Both the position numbers and the translations under genes were made by a program. This document shows, one piece after another, positions 46,202 through 56,591 of a stretch of DNA of 64,000 bases. A model generated the notes under the pieces. The model made no database searches and was not told the DNA's origin. It saw only the letters and a list, made by a program, of their open reading frames with translations. This DNA is from Oceanospirillum sediminis (GTDB lineage Bacteria; Pseudomonadota; Gammaproteobacteria; Pseudomonadales; Halomonadaceae). Position 1 is the stretch's first letter, and each line of letters starts with the position of its first letter. Where the stretch lies: NCBI RefSeq assembly GCF_014164585.1, contig NZ_JACJFM010000022.1, positions 21,144 to 85,143 of the forward strand, written 5' to 3'.

Positions 46202-47242
46202 ATGCAAGCGTTAAAGCAATTAAAAATACTGGACTTCAGCCCGCTGCTGCCAGGGCCTTATGCAACCATGCTGATGGCTGAAATGGGGGCCAACGTTTTG
46301 AGGGTAGAGTCTCCGACCCGACCGGATCTGGTTAAATTTCTTGAACCCCGGATTGACGGTGCATCAGCGGCTTATCATCAGTTGCATGATAAAAAAACAA
46401 CATTGCAACTGGATCTGAAACAGTCTCGCTGTGTCGGACAGGTAAAAGAGCTGATCCGGGATTACGACATTGTCGTTGAGCAGTTCCGGCCGGGAGTTAT
46501 GGCTCGACTGGGGCTGAGCTATGAGATTTTGTCTGAGATTAATCCGGAGATTATATATTGCAGCATTACTGGTTATGGTCAGACAGGACCGTATCGGGAT
46601 AAAGCCGGACATGATATTAACTATCTGGCATTGAGCGGCCTGATGGATTATAGCAGACGTGCAGGTCAGTCTCCGGTACCTCTGGGGATGCAGGTGGCTG
46701 ATGTAGCCGGAGGGTCTCACCATGCCGTAATGGCGATACTGGCTGCGGTCATTCATCGACAGAGTACCGGCGAGGGTCAGCATATTGATATCAGTATGAC
46801 AGATGCAGCCTTTGCTCTGAATGGTATGTCAGGAGCAGCGGCTCTGGCCGGAGGAGATCAGCCTCTGGCGGAAAGTGGCTGGTTGAATGGCGGGACCTTT
46901 TATGATTACTACGAAACCAGCGATGGTCGCTATATGGCTGTCGGCAGTCTTGAACCTCAGTTCCAGGCGCGTTTACTGAATACTCTTGATCTGGAATGGC
47001 TGGCTGATGAGTGTACAGACTTTACGCAGGATAGCCAGAAACGAGTTAAGCAGGCACTGGCGGAAGTGTTTATCAGTCAGACGTTTGACTACTGGTGTCA
47101 TCTGTTCGCGCAGACGGATGCCTGTGTTGAGCCTGTGTTGACTTTTGAAGAGGCTGCGGAGCACCCCCATATGCAGCACCGGGAGCTCACCAGAACTGAA
47201 AATGGTATTCGTCAGATGGCTATGCCATTTCGGTTAAAATAG
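46202..47242 (+). CDS. Class III CoA-transferase (CaiB/BaiF), AMACR-like
   Basis: 346 residues from the ATG at 46202, with GAGGG six bases upstream. Family III CoA-transferase/racemase fold: N-terminal LKILDFSPLLPGPYATMLMA, EQFRPGVMARLGL, CSITGYGQTGPYRDKAGHD with the catalytic Asp in AGHDINYLALSG, and HIDISMTDAA. The AGHDINYLALSG stretch is typical of alpha-methylacyl-CoA racemase, so epimerisation of 2-methyl-branched acyl-CoA is the best guess; CoA transfer is the alternative. Single gene, convergent with acnB, sharing a bidirectional terminator. Confidence 0.87.
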   Translation: MQALKQLKILDFSPLLPGPYATMLMAEMGANVLRVESPTRPDLVKFLEPRIDGASAAYHQLHDKKTTLQLDLKQSRCVGQVKELIRDYDIVVEQFRPGVMARLGLSYEILSEINPEIIYCSITGYGQTGPYRDKAGHDINYLALSGLMDYSRRAGQSPVPLGMQVADVAGGSHHAVMAILAAVIHRQSTGEGQHIDISMTDAAFALNGMSGAAALAGGDQPLAESGWLNGGTFYDYYETSDGRYMAVGSLEPQFQARLLNTLDLEWLADECTDFTQDSQKRVKQALAEVFISQTFDYWCHLFAQTDACVEPVLTFEEAAEHPHMQHRELTRTENGIRQMAMPFRLK

Positions 47243-47266
47243 ATATAGATATCAGGGCGAAAAAGA

Positions 47267-47296
47267 CAAAACCCCGGTGATAAGACCGGGGTTTTG
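47267..47296. terminator. Bidirectional terminator between CoA-transferase gene and acnB
   Basis: CAAAACCCCGGT (47267-47278) pairs with ACCGGGGTTTTG (47285-47296). T4 follows on the plus strand; on the minus strand T4-G-T-C is followed by T5. It serves two convergent genes. Confidence 0.88.
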
Positions 47297-47324
47297 CAGG
47301 TATTTCATCTCTCTTTCGGAGTGA

Positions 47325-49928
47325 TCAGGCTTCCTGGGCCAGCGGGATAAACTTAGATGCCGCCGCCAGGTAAGAATCAATCTGATCGAAGTTCAGATAA
47401 CGGTATACGTCGTCGGCCATAGTATCCAGTCTGGAGGCGTATTCCATATATTCTTCAACCGTCGGCAGCTTTCCTGTCAGAGCAGCGACAGATGCCAGTT
47501 CAGCAGAAGACAGGTAAACGTTCGCACCAGTACCCAGACGGTTAGGGAAGTTACGGGTCGAGGTCGACACGACAGTCGTGTTGTCACCAACACGAGCCTG
47601 GTTGCCCATACACAGGGAGCAACCGGGCATTTCCATGCGTGCGCCGGCCTTACCAAAGATGTTGTAGTAACCTTCCTGTGTCAGCTGTGCTGCATCCATC
47701 TTGGTTGGCGGTGCGATCCACATACGGGTTGGTACCATTTTACCGGAGGCATCCAGTAGCTTACCTGCGGCACGGAAGTGGCCAATATTGGTCATACAGG
47801 AGCCGATAAATACTTCATCAATCTTTTCGCCAGACAGTTCAGACAGCAGCTTTACGTCATCCGGATCGTTCGGGCAAGCCAGGATTGGCTCTTTAACGTC
47901 CGCCAGATCGATTTCAATCACTGCGGCGTATTCTGCGTCCGCATCAGCTTCCAGCAACTCTGGTTTGGCCAGCCAGTCTTCCATGCCTTTAATACGACGT
48001 TCGATAGTACGTACATCGCCATACCCCTCTGCAATCATCCATTTCAGCATGGTGATGTTAGAGTTCAGGTACTCACGGATTGGCTCTTCATTCAGTTTGA
48101 TAGAGCAAGCAGCTGCAGAACGCTCAGCGGCAGAATCAGATAGCTCAAATGCCTGCTCAACTTTCAGGTTTGGCAGACCTTCAATTTCCAGAACGCGACC
48201 AGAGAAGATGTTCTTCTTACCAGCTTTTTCTACTGTCAGCAGGCCCTGCTTGATGGCGTAGTAAGGGATAGCATTAACCAGATCACGCAAAGTGATGCCA
48301 GGCTGTAGCTTATCTCCTTTAAAACGAACCAGAACAGATTCTGGCATATCCAGAGGCATAACGCCGGTGGCGGCTGCAAAGGCAACCAGACCAGAACCCG
48401 CCGGGAAGGAGATACCGATTGGGAAACGGGTGTGGGAGTCTCCACCTGTACCCACTGTATCAGGCAGCAGCATACGGTTCAGCCATGAGTGGATTACACC
48501 GTCGCCAGGACGCAGAGATACACCGCCACGGTTCATGATGAAATCTGGCAGGGTGTGGTGTGTCTTCACGTCCACCGGCTTAGGATATGCCGCCGTGTGG
48601 CAGAATGACTGCATAGTAAGATCAGCAGAGAAGCCAAGGCAGGCCAGGTCTTTCAGCTCATCTCGAGTCATAGGGCCGGTGGTATCCTGAGAACCGACTG
48701 TGGTCATCTTCGGCTCGCAGTAGGTGCCCGGACGAATACCTTCCAGACCACATGCTTTGCCAACCATTTTCTGGGCCAGAGAGAAACCTTTGCCTGTATC
48801 TGCAGGTTGTACCGGGCGCTTGAACAGGTCGGTAGGCCCCTGGGCCAGGAATTCACGTGCTTTTTCAGTCAGACCGCGTCCAATGATCAGAGGGATACGC
48901 CCGCCCGCCCGCACTTCATCCATTAGAACCGGTGTTTTAAGTTCGAAAGTGGTCAGAACTTCGTCAGTGCCGCTTTTGCAGACTTTGCCTTCATAAGGGT
49001 ATACGTCGATTACGTCCCCCATGTTCATGCCGGAAACGTCCATTTCAACTGGCAGAGCACCGGCATCTTCCATAGTGTTGAAGAAGATAGGAGCAATCTT
49101 GCCGCCGAAGCAGAAGCCACCGGAGCGCTTGTTTGGTACGAACGGAATGTCATCACCAAAGAACCACAGCACAGAGTTGGTTGCAGACTTACGGGAAGAA
49201 CCTGTACCGACAACGTCACCTACGTATGCGATAGGGTGACCTTTTGCCTGCAGTTCTTCAATCTGCTTAATCGGGCCTTGTACGCCTGCTTCATCAGGAT
49301 GGATGCCGTCACGTTCCATTTTCAGCATCGCCATAGCGTGCTTAGGAATATCAGGTCGGGTGAAGGCATCCGGAGCAGGAGACAGGTCATCGGTGTTTGT
49401 TTCGCCCGTCACTTTGAATACTGTCAGAGTGATCTTTTCTGCCAGTTCCGGCTTAGACGTGAACCACTCACCAGCTGCCCAGGAATCGATAACAGCTTTC
49501 GCGTTTTCGTTACCTTCTTTAGCTTTGTCAGCGACATCATGGAACGCATCAAACATCAGCAGAGTATGCTTCAGCTGCTCTGCTGCGACCTCACCCAGAT
49601 CGGAATCATCCAGTAAGGAAACCAGAGTCTCGATGTTATAGCCACCCTGCATCGTGCCCAGCAGCTCTGTTGCGCGTTTTTTGTCAATCAGAGGAGAGGC
49701 TGCTTCGCCTTTTGCAACCGCAGAGAGGAACCCTGCCTTAACATAGGCAGCTTCGTCTACACCAGGAGATACACGGTTTGTGATCAGATCCAGGATAAAC
49801 TCTTCTTCACCCGCTGGCGGGTTTTTCAGCAGTTCTATCAACGCTGCTGTTTGTTCTGCATCCAGTGGCTTTGGAACTACACCTTCGGCAGCGCGTTCTT
49901 CAACGTGTTTGCGATATGCTTCAAGCAC
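47325..49928 (-). CDS. acnB: Aconitate hydratase B
   Basis: TCA-cycle enzyme: citrate to isocitrate by way of cis-aconitate, [4Fe-4S]-dependent, and in E. coli also a 2-methylisocitrate hydratase and mRNA-binding protein as apo form. 867 residues, matching E. coli AcnB (865). The N-terminal HEAT-like domain (about 1-160) is specific to AcnB. Cluster cysteines: [15 protein letters not shown] and [14 protein letters not shown]. Start is GTG at 49926-49928 with GAGGGT upstream, since the family begins [31 protein letters not shown] dyad lies in its 5' region (49997-50012). Confidence 0.97.
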   Translation of the reverse strand: MLEAYRKHVEERAAEGVVPKPLDAEQTAALIELLKNPPAGEEEFILDLITNRVSPGVDEAAYVKAGFLSAVAKGEAASPLIDKKRATELLGTMQGGYNIETLVSLLDDSDLGEVAAEQLKHTLLMFDAFHDVADKAKEGNENAKAVIDSWAAGEWFTSKPELAEKITLTVFKVTGETNTDDLSPAPDAFTRPDIPKHAMAMLKMERDGIHPDEAGVQGPIKQIEELQAKGHPIAYVGDVVGTGSSRKSATNSVLWFFGDDIPFVPNKRSGGFCFGGKIAPIFFNTMEDAGALPVEMDVSGMNMGDVIDVYPYEGKVCKSGTDEVLTTFELKTPVLMDEVRAGGRIPLIIGRGLTEKAREFLAQGPTDLFKRPVQPADTGKGFSLAQKMVGKACGLEGIRPGTYCEPKMTTVGSQDTTGPMTRDELKDLACLGFSADLTMQSFCHTAAYPKPVDVKTHHTLPDFIMNRGGVSLRPGDGVIHSWLNRMLLPDTVGTGGDSHTRFPIGISFPAGSGLVAFAAATGVMPLDMPESVLVRFKGDKLQPGITLRDLVNAIPYYAIKQGLLTVEKAGKKNIFSGRVLEIEGLPNLKVEQAFELSDSAAERSAAACSIKLNEEPIREYLNSNITMLKWMIAEGYGDVRTIERRIKGMEDWLAKPELLEADADAEYAAVIEIDLADVKEPILACPNDPDDVKLLSELSGEKIDEVFIGSCMTNIGHFRAAGKLLDASGKMVPTRMWIAPPTKMDAAQLTQEGYYNIFGKAGARMEMPGCSLCMGNQARVGDNTTVVSTSTRNFPNRLGTGANVYLSSAELASVAALTGKLPTVEEYMEYASRLDTMADDVYRYLNFDQIDSYLAAASKFIPLAQEA

Positions 49929-50129
49929 GATTAGACCCTCATCAGTTTATGCTGTGACTTCACTAAAAACTTATTTCTTTTGTAAAATCAAAGCGTTCGA
50001 TGTGTTCATCGACCTTCTTATTCGGTGGCGCAATTTTAAATTAAAATGTCGACAATGTTAAGTTGACCCATAGTCATAACGCTTCAACTTTGGTCGCTGG
50101 TCAGTGTTTTGCCGGTATTTCTCTCTATT

Positions 50130-50834
50130 TCAGGTCAGTTTTTTCAGTTCCGGAGTGCCGTGATTCCGGATCTCAAGGTAGTAAATATCATGATCCCAAT
50201 CACTCAGAGTCATACGCTGAAAAGGAGTTCCTGAAATCTTTCTGATTCCCGGATTGTGAGTATGGCCATGAATCAGAACAGAGCAGTTGTGCTGTGTCAG
50301 GGCTTCGGTGACTGCCAGCTCATTAACATCCGTCAGATAGCCCTGTTGATGCTGCTGGCTTTGCTGGCGGGCCTGCTCGGCAAATGCGATACGTTCAGTC
50401 AGCGGTTTCGACAAAAATGCTGTTTGCCATTGTTCCGATCTGGACTGAGCTCTGAAGGCCTGATACTGAGCGTCATCTGTGCAGAGATAATCACCATGAC
50501 TGAGCATAAGGTGCTGTTGAGGGGCAGGCATTTTCCAGGGGTCACTTAATATGGTCATGCCGCATTGTGAGGCATAGCGCTCTGCCAGCAGAAAGTCTCT
50601 GTTGCCAGCCATATAGAAGATGCGGGTGTTCTTGCTGAGCTGTTTCAGTTGTTGTGCTACACACTGACTGAGTTCTGTTGTGTGGTCATCTCCAACCCAG
50701 TATTCAAAAAAATCGCCCAGAATGTAGAGTTCATCGGCGGATGTTGCGTGGTGCTGGATAAACTGTGTGAACAGATCGGTAATATCACTCCTTTCTGCCT
50801 GAAGATGCAGATCGGATATAAATAATTGTTTCAT
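50130..50834 (-). CDS. lpxH: UDP-2,3-diacylglucosamine diphosphatase
   Basis: Lipid A pathway, hydrolyses UDP-2,3-diacylglucosamine to lipid X and UMP. 234 residues; calcineurin-like metal motifs: FISDLHLQAERSD (metal Asp and His), ILGDFFEYWVGDD, MAGNRDFLLAERYA, LSHGDYLCTDD and IHGHTHNPGI. It lies downstream of ppiB with a terminator between, so it may be expressed partly from its own promoter. Proof that the organism makes lipid A by the LpxH route. Confidence 0.95.
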   Translation of the reverse strand: MKQLFISDLHLQAERSDITDLFTQFIQHHATSADELYILGDFFEYWVGDDHTTELSQCVAQQLKQLSKNTRIFYMAGNRDFLLAERYASQCGMTILSDPWKMPAPQQHLMLSHGDYLCTDDAQYQAFRAQSRSEQWQTAFLSKPLTERIAFAEQARQQSQQHQQGYLTDVNELAVTEALTQHNCSVLIHGHTHNPGIRKISGTPFQRMTLSDWDHDIYYLEIRNHGTPELKKLT

Positions 50835-50865
50835 CAGGCTGTACCTGCAATCGTATAGGCCGCAT

Positions 50866-50894
50866 AAAAAAAGCCGGGATTCCCCGGCTTTTTT
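50866..50894 (-). terminator. Rho-independent terminator between ppiB and lpxH
   Basis: GCCGGG (50873-50878) and CCCGGC (50883-50888) with A/T extension, loop ATTC; the minus-strand product runs into seven T (50872-50866). It follows the ppiB stop by about 20 bases. Confidence 0.9.
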
Positions 50895-50912
50895 ACAGAA
50901 ATATGCTGATCA

Positions 50913-51413
50913 TTACTCTGTTGTCAGCAGTTCTGCAGATGTAATGACCACATCTTCAGCAGGTACATCCTGATGGCCTGCGCGAGATGTTGTCTTGACT
51001 TCTTTAATGATGTTAACTACATCCATACCTTCAACCACTTTACCGAATACGCAGTAGCCCCAGCCCTGCATATTTTTACCGGTGTGGTTCAGGAACGCAT
51101 TATCAGAGACGTTGATAAAGAACTGAGCAGAAGCAGAATGAGGTTCCATTGTACGGGCCATCGCCAGTGTGCCTGTGTCGTTTGACAGGCCATTGTCTGC
51201 TTCGTTCTGGATAGGGTCACGGGTCTCTTTCTGATTCATGCCTGGCTCAAAACCACCACCCTGAACCATGAAACCATTGATTACACGATGGAAGATAGTG
51301 CCATCGTAGTGGCCACTGGTTACATACTCTTCAAAATTTTTCGCTGTAACAGGAGCATTGTTATAGTCCAGCTCAATTTTGATGTCGCCGTGATTAGTGT
51401 GTAATACGATCAT
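50913..51413 (-). CDS. ppiB: Peptidyl-prolyl cis-trans isomerase B (cyclophilin)
   Basis: Cytoplasmic cyclophilin, 166 residues, no signal peptide. Active-site residues visible: [19 protein letters not shown] (catalytic Arg), [18 protein letters not shown] and [19 protein letters not shown] before the ATG. It is divergent from glnS, the standard order in Pseudomonas-like genomes. Confidence 0.96.
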   Translation of the reverse strand: MIVLHTNHGDIKIELDYNNAPVTAKNFEEYVTSGHYDGTIFHRVINGFMVQGGGFEPGMNQKETRDPIQNEADNGLSNDTGTLAMARTMEPHSASAQFFINVSDNAFLNHTGKNMQGWGYCVFGKVVEGMDVVNIIKEVKTTSRAGHQDVPAEDVVITSAELLTTE

Positions 51414-51541
51414 TGTATATTCCTGGTTTCTGTCAGAAAAAAATGTAATCTTATTCAGTTTAATGCACTGTTTAAGAGTAGTAACGATTATACAGGATGG
51501 CTTAATACCCAGCCGTCGAGTTATAATACCCGTTTTGCGTG

Positions 51542-51615
51542 TTTGGCAAAAGAAAAGGGCCGATATTCAATGCGTTAAGTAAAAACGCACACTGCTTTCG
51601 GCCAGTTATGCCAAA
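51542..51615 (+). promoter_or_regulatory. Triple-nested inverted repeat before glnS
   Basis: Three concentric perfect stems in 74 bases: TTTGGCA (51542-51548) with TGCCAAA (51609-51615), GGCCGA (51558-51563) with TCGGCC (51598-51603), and TGCGTT (51571-51576) with AACGCA (51584-51589). The element lies in the 304-base region between divergent ppiB and glnS, ending 102 bases before the glnS ATG. There is no T-run. It might be a leader structure for glnS, a mini transposon remnant, or an operator cluster. I see no gene in 51414-51717. Confidence 0.5.
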
Positions 51616-51717
51616 TAGCCTTATGGACAGGCACAATCGGCTATACTGGTTGTTTTAACTGGTTCAGCCTTTGTGCTGCAGACATTCACGCGATCATTCA
51701 GAGATTTGCTAAAGATT

Positions 51718-53400
51718 ATGAGCAACACCGAGACTACGTCCGCACCAAATTTTATTCGTACACTGATTGAAGAAGAGCTTGCTACCGGCAAGTACGAGCA
51801 GATTGTGACCCGTTTTCCACCAGAGCCTAATGGTTATCTGCATATCGGTCACGCGAAGTCGATCTGTCTGAACTTCGGCCTGGCGGAACATTTCGAAGGC
51901 GCTTGTAATCTGCGTTTTGACGATACTAACCCTGAGAAAGAGAGTCAGGAATACATCGATTCTATTCAGGCCGATGTTAAGTGGCTGGGTTTTAACTGGA
52001 CTGGTAAGGTTCGTTACACCTCAGAGTATTTTGATACTCTGTATGAATACGCCGTTGAGCTGATTAAATCAGGCAAAGCGTATGTCTGTGAACTGAACCC
52101 GGAAGAGATGCGTGAGTATCGTGGTACGCTGACCGAAGCGGGTAAAAACAGCCCGTTCCGTGATCGCTCCGTAGAAGAGAACCTGGATCAGTTCGAGCGT
52201 ATGCGTGCGGGTGAGTTCGAAGATGGTGCTAAGGTTCTGCGTGCTAAGATCGATATGGCTGCACCGAATATCAATCTGCGTGATCCGATTCTGTATCGTA
52301 TCCGTCGTGCTCATCACCATCAGACCGGTGATAAGTGGTGCATCTATCCGAACTATGACTTTGCTCACGGTCAGTCTGATGCCATTGAAGGTGTGACTCA
52401 CTCCGTCTGTACTCTGGAGTTTGAAGATCACCGTCCGCTGTATAACTGGTTTATTGAAAACCTGCCGGTGCCTGCACAGCCAAAACAGATTGAGTTTTCT
52501 CGTCTGAATGTGAACTACACGGTCACCAGTAAGCGTAAGCTGAAGCTGCTGGTTGATGAAAACCATGTCGCGGGCTGGGATGATCCGCGTATGCCAACAA
52601 TTTCTGGTATGCGTCGTCGTGGTTATACTCCAAACTCAGTACGTAAGTTCTGCGACATGATTGGTGTGACCCGTAGTGATGGTGTGGTTGATGTGGCGAT
52701 GCTGTATCACGCTCTGCGCTCTGATCTGGAAGAGAATGCTCCGCGTGCGATGTGTGTTCTGGACCCGATTAAGGTCACCATTACCAACTACCCGGAAGAT
52801 CAGACCGAAGAGTTTGTTGTACCTGCGCACCCGGCGGATGAATCTATGGGTGAGCGTACGCTGCCATTCAGTCGTACTCTGTTGATTGAGTCTGAAGATT
52901 TTATGGAAGATGCACCGAAGAAATTCTTCCGTCTGACTCAGGGTAAAGAAGTTCGTTTGCGTAACGCTTACGTGATTAAGTGTGAAGAGGTTATCAAAGA
53001 CGAGAATGGTAAAGTCGTTGAGCTGCTGTGTACTTATGATCCTGAAACTCTGGGTAAAAACCCTGAGGGTCGTAAAGTAAAAGGTGTGATTCACTGGGTG
53101 TCTGAAGAGCATGCTGTACCGGCTGAAGTACGTCTGTATGAAAACCTGTTTACCGACGAAAATCCGGATGGTCATAAAGATACCAGTTTCCTGGACTTTA
53201 TTAACCCGGAATCTCTGACGGTTACAACAGGCTATTGTGAGCCGAGTCTGCTGACAGCGGCAGCAGAGACTAACTTCCAGTTTGAACGTATTGGTTACTT
53301 TGTGTCTGATCGTTATGATCATGGCGTAGATGGAAAACTGGTATTTAACAAAACCGTAGGCCTGAAAGATAGCTGGGCAAAAGCACAGAAGAAGGGATAA
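51718..53400 (+). CDS. glnS: Glutaminyl-tRNA synthetase
   Basis: Charges tRNA-Gln. 560 residues from the ATG at 51718, which matches the family N-terminus; the frame opens earlier at GTG 51673 but adds a poorly conserved tail. Class I motifs: [18 protein letters not shown] (HIGH) and [10 protein letters not shown] (KMSKS-like). Other landmarks: [10 protein letters not shown] and [16 protein letters not shown]. Weak ribosome binding site (AAAGATT). Five bases before cysS, so co-transcribed. Confidence 0.97.
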   Translation: MSNTETTSAPNFIRTLIEEELATGKYEQIVTRFPPEPNGYLHIGHAKSICLNFGLAEHFEGACNLRFDDTNPEKESQEYIDSIQADVKWLGFNWTGKVRYTSEYFDTLYEYAVELIKSGKAYVCELNPEEMREYRGTLTEAGKNSPFRDRSVEENLDQFERMRAGEFEDGAKVLRAKIDMAAPNINLRDPILYRIRRAHHHQTGDKWCIYPNYDFAHGQSDAIEGVTHSVCTLEFEDHRPLYNWFIENLPVPAQPKQIEFSRLNVNYTVTSKRKLKLLVDENHVAGWDDPRMPTISGMRRRGYTPNSVRKFCDMIGVTRSDGVVDVAMLYHALRSDLEENAPRAMCVLDPIKVTITNYPEDQTEEFVVPAHPADESMGERTLPFSRTLLIESEDFMEDAPKKFFRLTQGKEVRLRNAYVIKCEEVIKDENGKVVELLCTYDPETLGKNPEGRKVKGVIHWVSEEHAVPAEVRLYENLFTDENPDGHKDTSFLDFINPESLTVTTGYCEPSLLTAAAETNFQFERIGYFVSDRYDHGVDGKLVFNKTVGLKDSWAKAQKKG

Positions 53401-53405
53401 GCAAC

Positions 53406-54791
53406 ATGTTGCAAATCTACAATACGATGACGCGCAAGAAAGAAGCGTTTACACCAATAGAAGAAAACAAGGTCAGAATGTACGTGTGTGGTATCACCGT
53501 ATATGACTTGTGTCATATTGGTCACGCTCGCGTCATGGTGGGTTTTGACATGATCACCCGTTATCTGCGTCATCGCGGTTATGATGTGACTTATGTACGT
53601 AATATCACCGATGTGGACGACAAAATCATCCGCCGTGCCAATGAAAACGGTGAGCACGTAGATGCACTGACTGAGCGTATGATTCAGGCGATGCACGATG
53701 ATGAGGATCGTCTGGGTGTACTGCGTCCGGATCTGGAACCGCGTGCTACTCACCATATTGGTGATATCGTTAATATGGTGCAGACACTGGTTGAGAAAGG
53801 TTTTGCCTATCCGGCGGATAACGGTGATGTTTATTACCGCGTTAATAAGTTTGCCGATTATGGCAAGCTGACTAACCGTAACCTGGAAGAGATGCAGGCC
53901 GGTGCGCGAGTAGACGTTGAAGATGCCAAAGAGAATCCAATGGACTTCGTGCTGTGGAAATCAGCAAAAGAAGACGAAGTCAGCTGGGATTCTCCGTGGG
54001 GCGCGGGTCGTCCGGGCTGGCACATTGAGTGTTCAGCGATGTCGACCTGCTGCCTGGGTAACAATTTCGATATTCATGGTGGTGGCCCGGACCTGCCGTT
54101 CCCTCATCATGAAAACGAAATTGCTCAGTCAGAAGCGGCGACGGGCGAAAAATACGCCAACACCTGGATGCATGCCGGTGCGGTACGTGTGGATCAGGAG
54201 AAGATGTCCAAATCGCTGGGCAACTTCTTCACCATTCGTGATGTGTTGGAGAAATACAATCCAGAGGTGATTCGTTATTTCTTGCTGTCCAGTCACTACC
54301 GTAGCCCGATCAACTACTCAGAAGATGGCCTGAAGTCCGCTCGTCAGTCTCTGGAGCGTTTCTATACTGCGCTTCAGGGGGTTGAAGTGGCTGAGGTAAC
54401 TGCTGATGGTGAATGGGTTGAGCGCTTTAAAACCGCAATGGATGATGACTTCAATACGGCAGAAGCGTTTGCAGTGCTGTTTGATCTGGCTAAGCAGCTT
54501 AATATCGCTAAGAAAGAAGGTGACATTGAGCAGGCTGGTCAACTGGCGGGTTATCTGAAACTGTTTGGTGATGTGCTGGGTTTGTTTGGTCAGGATGCGG
54601 ATAGTTTCCTGAAAGGTGAGCCTGCGGCGGATGGTCTGAGTGAAGATGAAATTGAAGCTCAGATTGAAGCTCGTAATCAGGCACGTAAGAATAAAGACTT
54701 TGCTGAGTCGGATCGTATTCGTGACGAGCTGGCGGCGCAGGGTATTATTCTGAAAGATTCCCGCGAAGGTACATCCTGGGTGCGTGAGTAA
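53406..54791 (+). CDS. cysS: Cysteinyl-tRNA synthetase
   Basis: Charges tRNA-Cys. 461 residues, equal to the E. coli length. Zinc-site and HIGH region: [19 protein letters not shown]; further zinc ligands in [14 protein letters not shown] and [17 protein letters not shown] motif [11 protein letters not shown]. It follows glnS directly. The folD gene that often follows in Pseudomonas-type genomes is absent; a terminator and a TPR gene follow instead. Confidence 0.97.
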   Translation: MLQIYNTMTRKKEAFTPIEENKVRMYVCGITVYDLCHIGHARVMVGFDMITRYLRHRGYDVTYVRNITDVDDKIIRRANENGEHVDALTERMIQAMHDDEDRLGVLRPDLEPRATHHIGDIVNMVQTLVEKGFAYPADNGDVYYRVNKFADYGKLTNRNLEEMQAGARVDVEDAKENPMDFVLWKSAKEDEVSWDSPWGAGRPGWHIECSAMSTCCLGNNFDIHGGGPDLPFPHHENEIAQSEAATGEKYANTWMHAGAVRVDQEKMSKSLGNFFTIRDVLEKYNPEVIRYFLLSSHYRSPINYSEDGLKSARQSLERFYTALQGVEVAEVTADGEWVERFKTAMDDDFNTAEAFAVLFDLAKQLNIAKKEGDIEQAGQLAGYLKLFGDVLGLFGQDADSFLKGEPAADGLSEDEIEAQIEARNQARKNKDFAESDRIRDELAAQGIILKDSREGTSWVRE

Positions 54792-54850
54792 TCTGTGAAG
54801 CCCGGTGGGTATGAATTATACCCGTCATATAACGTGTATTGGTCCATATA

Positions 54851-54882
54851 AAAGAGCGCTGGATTATTCCAGCGCTTTTTTT
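54851..54882 (+). terminator. Rho-independent terminator after cysS
   Basis: AGCGCTGG (54855-54862) pairs with CCAGCGCT (54869-54876) around ATTATT, then seven T. It lies 63 bases past the cysS stop. Confidence 0.93.
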
Positions 54883-54928
54883 GTGCTTGTTTAATGACGA
54901 ATTGCGACGGCTAATAGATCTGCATTGG

Positions 54929-54961
54929 CATGCCAGATTAGTGTTATTCATATCTGGCATG
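54929..54961. repeat. Perfect 10-bp inverted repeat after the cysS terminator
   Basis: CATGCCAGAT (54929-54938) and ATCTGGCATG (54952-54961), 13 bases apart, 82 bases before the TPR gene. No T-run follows. It might be an operator for the TPR gene. Confidence 0.4.
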
Positions 54962-55042
54962 TATTATGCTTTGTAACTGTTTAATCAAGTTTTTATTCTG
55001 AGAGCGGCAAATATATGCCCGGATAATGTAAGGAATTCATAT

Positions 55043-56170
55043 ATGCCAGTTACTGATACCACTCAAAACACATCATCTGTCAGGATTACTGAACTTTCGG
55101 AGCTGCGTACTCTGGTCGGTGATGGAGGAGTGTCTGTTCTCTTTCTGGCCGCGCAGATGGCTGTTGCACCTGTGCAACAGACACTGTTGCAATGGGTATT
55201 TGAACAATCAGAGCAGTCTGTAACGGCTGAGCAGGCGCTGGCTTTATGTGAGCAAAGCCAGCTGGCTCTTATGTCTGAACCGGGTCTGTGGCAGCTTGAT
55301 TGTGAACTGGCTTGCCATATTGTCTCCGGTTTATCTGAACAGGAGCAGCAGAAAGCGCTGGAGCTGAAGAATCATGCTGTCAGATATTTATTGCTGGCTG
55401 TTGAAGGTGAAATTGAAGCACCGTTAGTGGCATCAGATCTGGAGCATATTCGCTTTTTATCGGCTCATCCTGTGACGGATGATCAGTGTGATTTACTGAT
55501 ATGGCTGGCTGATTTTGCTCATCAGAATGGGGATTCAGCTACGTCCGCTGACAGCTGGCAGGGTATTTATGAACATCTGCTGAACACCGAAGGTGATCAG
55601 TCAGATAACACACTGGTGGCGATGAATAATCTGGCAGAGAGTCTGCGCTTGCTGGGTGAGCTGGATGAAGCTCGTGAGCTGTATAAGAAACAGGTCGCCA
55701 TTTATAGTGATTTGTCAGGCCCTGACAATAGTGCAACACTGACAGCAATGATTAATCTGGCTGCGGTATTACGTCAGAGTAATGATCTGAGTAGTGCACG
55801 TGTTATGGAAGAGCAGGTGGTTGAGAGCCGAAGCCGCACTCTGGGTGAAGCTCACCCGGATACCTTGTCTGCTGCTAATAGTCTGGCATCAACCTTGAAA
55901 GCGATGGGCGATCTGGATGCCGCCCGAAACCTGCAGTCTGATGTTTTACATATGTCTAAAGGGGTCTTGCCTGTCACTCATCCTCTGGTAACAGAAGCGG
56001 CATGGAATCTGAGTCAGACGATGCTGGCACAGGATGATTATGACAGCATGCAGGATATTATTTTTGACGATCTGTTCTGGTTAATGGACGACAATGCTGA
56101 TATTCAGACGCAGAGCCAGGATCAGATTCGGGCAATGCTGACTCAGCTATTGTCTGGTGGCTCTATGTAA
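55043..56170 (+). CDS. Tetratricopeptide repeat protein, kinesin-light-chain type
   Basis: 375 residues, cytoplasmic, no signal peptide. The second half (about 190-330) carries three to four 42-residue repeats of the kinesin-light-chain type: MNNLAESLRLLGELDEAREL, MINLAAVLRQSNDLSSARVM, ANSLASTLKAMGDLDAARNL, each followed by a LG-x-x-HP-x-TL-like turn. The first half is acidic and Gln-rich and resembles the helical lead-in found in repeat proteins of this class. It is a likely protein-interaction scaffold. Good ribosome binding site AAGGAATT. No partner is identifiable; neighbours are housekeeping genes. Confidence 0.8.
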   Translation: MPVTDTTQNTSSVRITELSELRTLVGDGGVSVLFLAAQMAVAPVQQTLLQWVFEQSEQSVTAEQALALCEQSQLALMSEPGLWQLDCELACHIVSGLSEQEQQKALELKNHAVRYLLLAVEGEIEAPLVASDLEHIRFLSAHPVTDDQCDLLIWLADFAHQNGDSATSADSWQGIYEHLLNTEGDQSDNTLVAMNNLAESLRLLGELDEARELYKKQVAIYSDLSGPDNSATLTAMINLAAVLRQSNDLSSARVMEEQVVESRSRTLGEAHPDTLSAANSLASTLKAMGDLDAARNLQSDVLHMSKGVLPVTHPLVTEAAWNLSQTMLAQDDYDSMQDIIFDDLFWLMDDNADIQTQSQDQIRAMLTQLLSGGSM

Positions 56171-56591
56171 TATGTTGTGTGCTTATTTTTGTTATGTGCT
56201 TGGTTTATAGGCTGATATCTGAGGTCGGAATTTCTCGTTGTACAGGACTCTTGTCTGGTATACAGCAAGGTCATTCTGGCCTTTTCTGTTTGAAGTATCA
56301 CACCTGTTATTTTGCCTGAATATCTTCGTTACATCTTGTTTACGTTTAAGTACAACCTCTCACATCTCCAGCCAATCCGATTTACATGAAAGACTTACCC
56401 TCAGTGCAGACCTTCTGGAATATAAGGTAATTAGCCTCGTTATACAGACCGAAGCAGAAGTATTTCGTTATTTTCAGCCGTTAACTGAAAAATACAACGA
56501 ACTTTTACAGTAACGCTTTTGTGCAGGTTTTTAGCCGTATGATCCGGAAAACTGATCAAGATGATGCCAGATTTATCTGAGGAAAATAATA
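56171..56591. other. Intergenic region, no supported gene
   Basis: 421 bases between the TPR gene and the aldehyde dehydrogenase gene. One plus-strand frame (56238-56513) begins at a TTG and encodes 91 residues with no recognisable feature; it is not called. No terminator or repeat is obvious. The aldehyde dehydrogenase promoter is probably here. Confidence 0.4.

Noticed and set aside
52636..53322. 228-codon minus-strand frame across glnS
   Set aside because: Antisense shadow of glnS; no start context or family features.
56238..56513. 91-codon plus-strand frame before the aldehyde dehydrogenase gene
   Set aside because: TTG start, no recognisable features and no good ribosome binding site.
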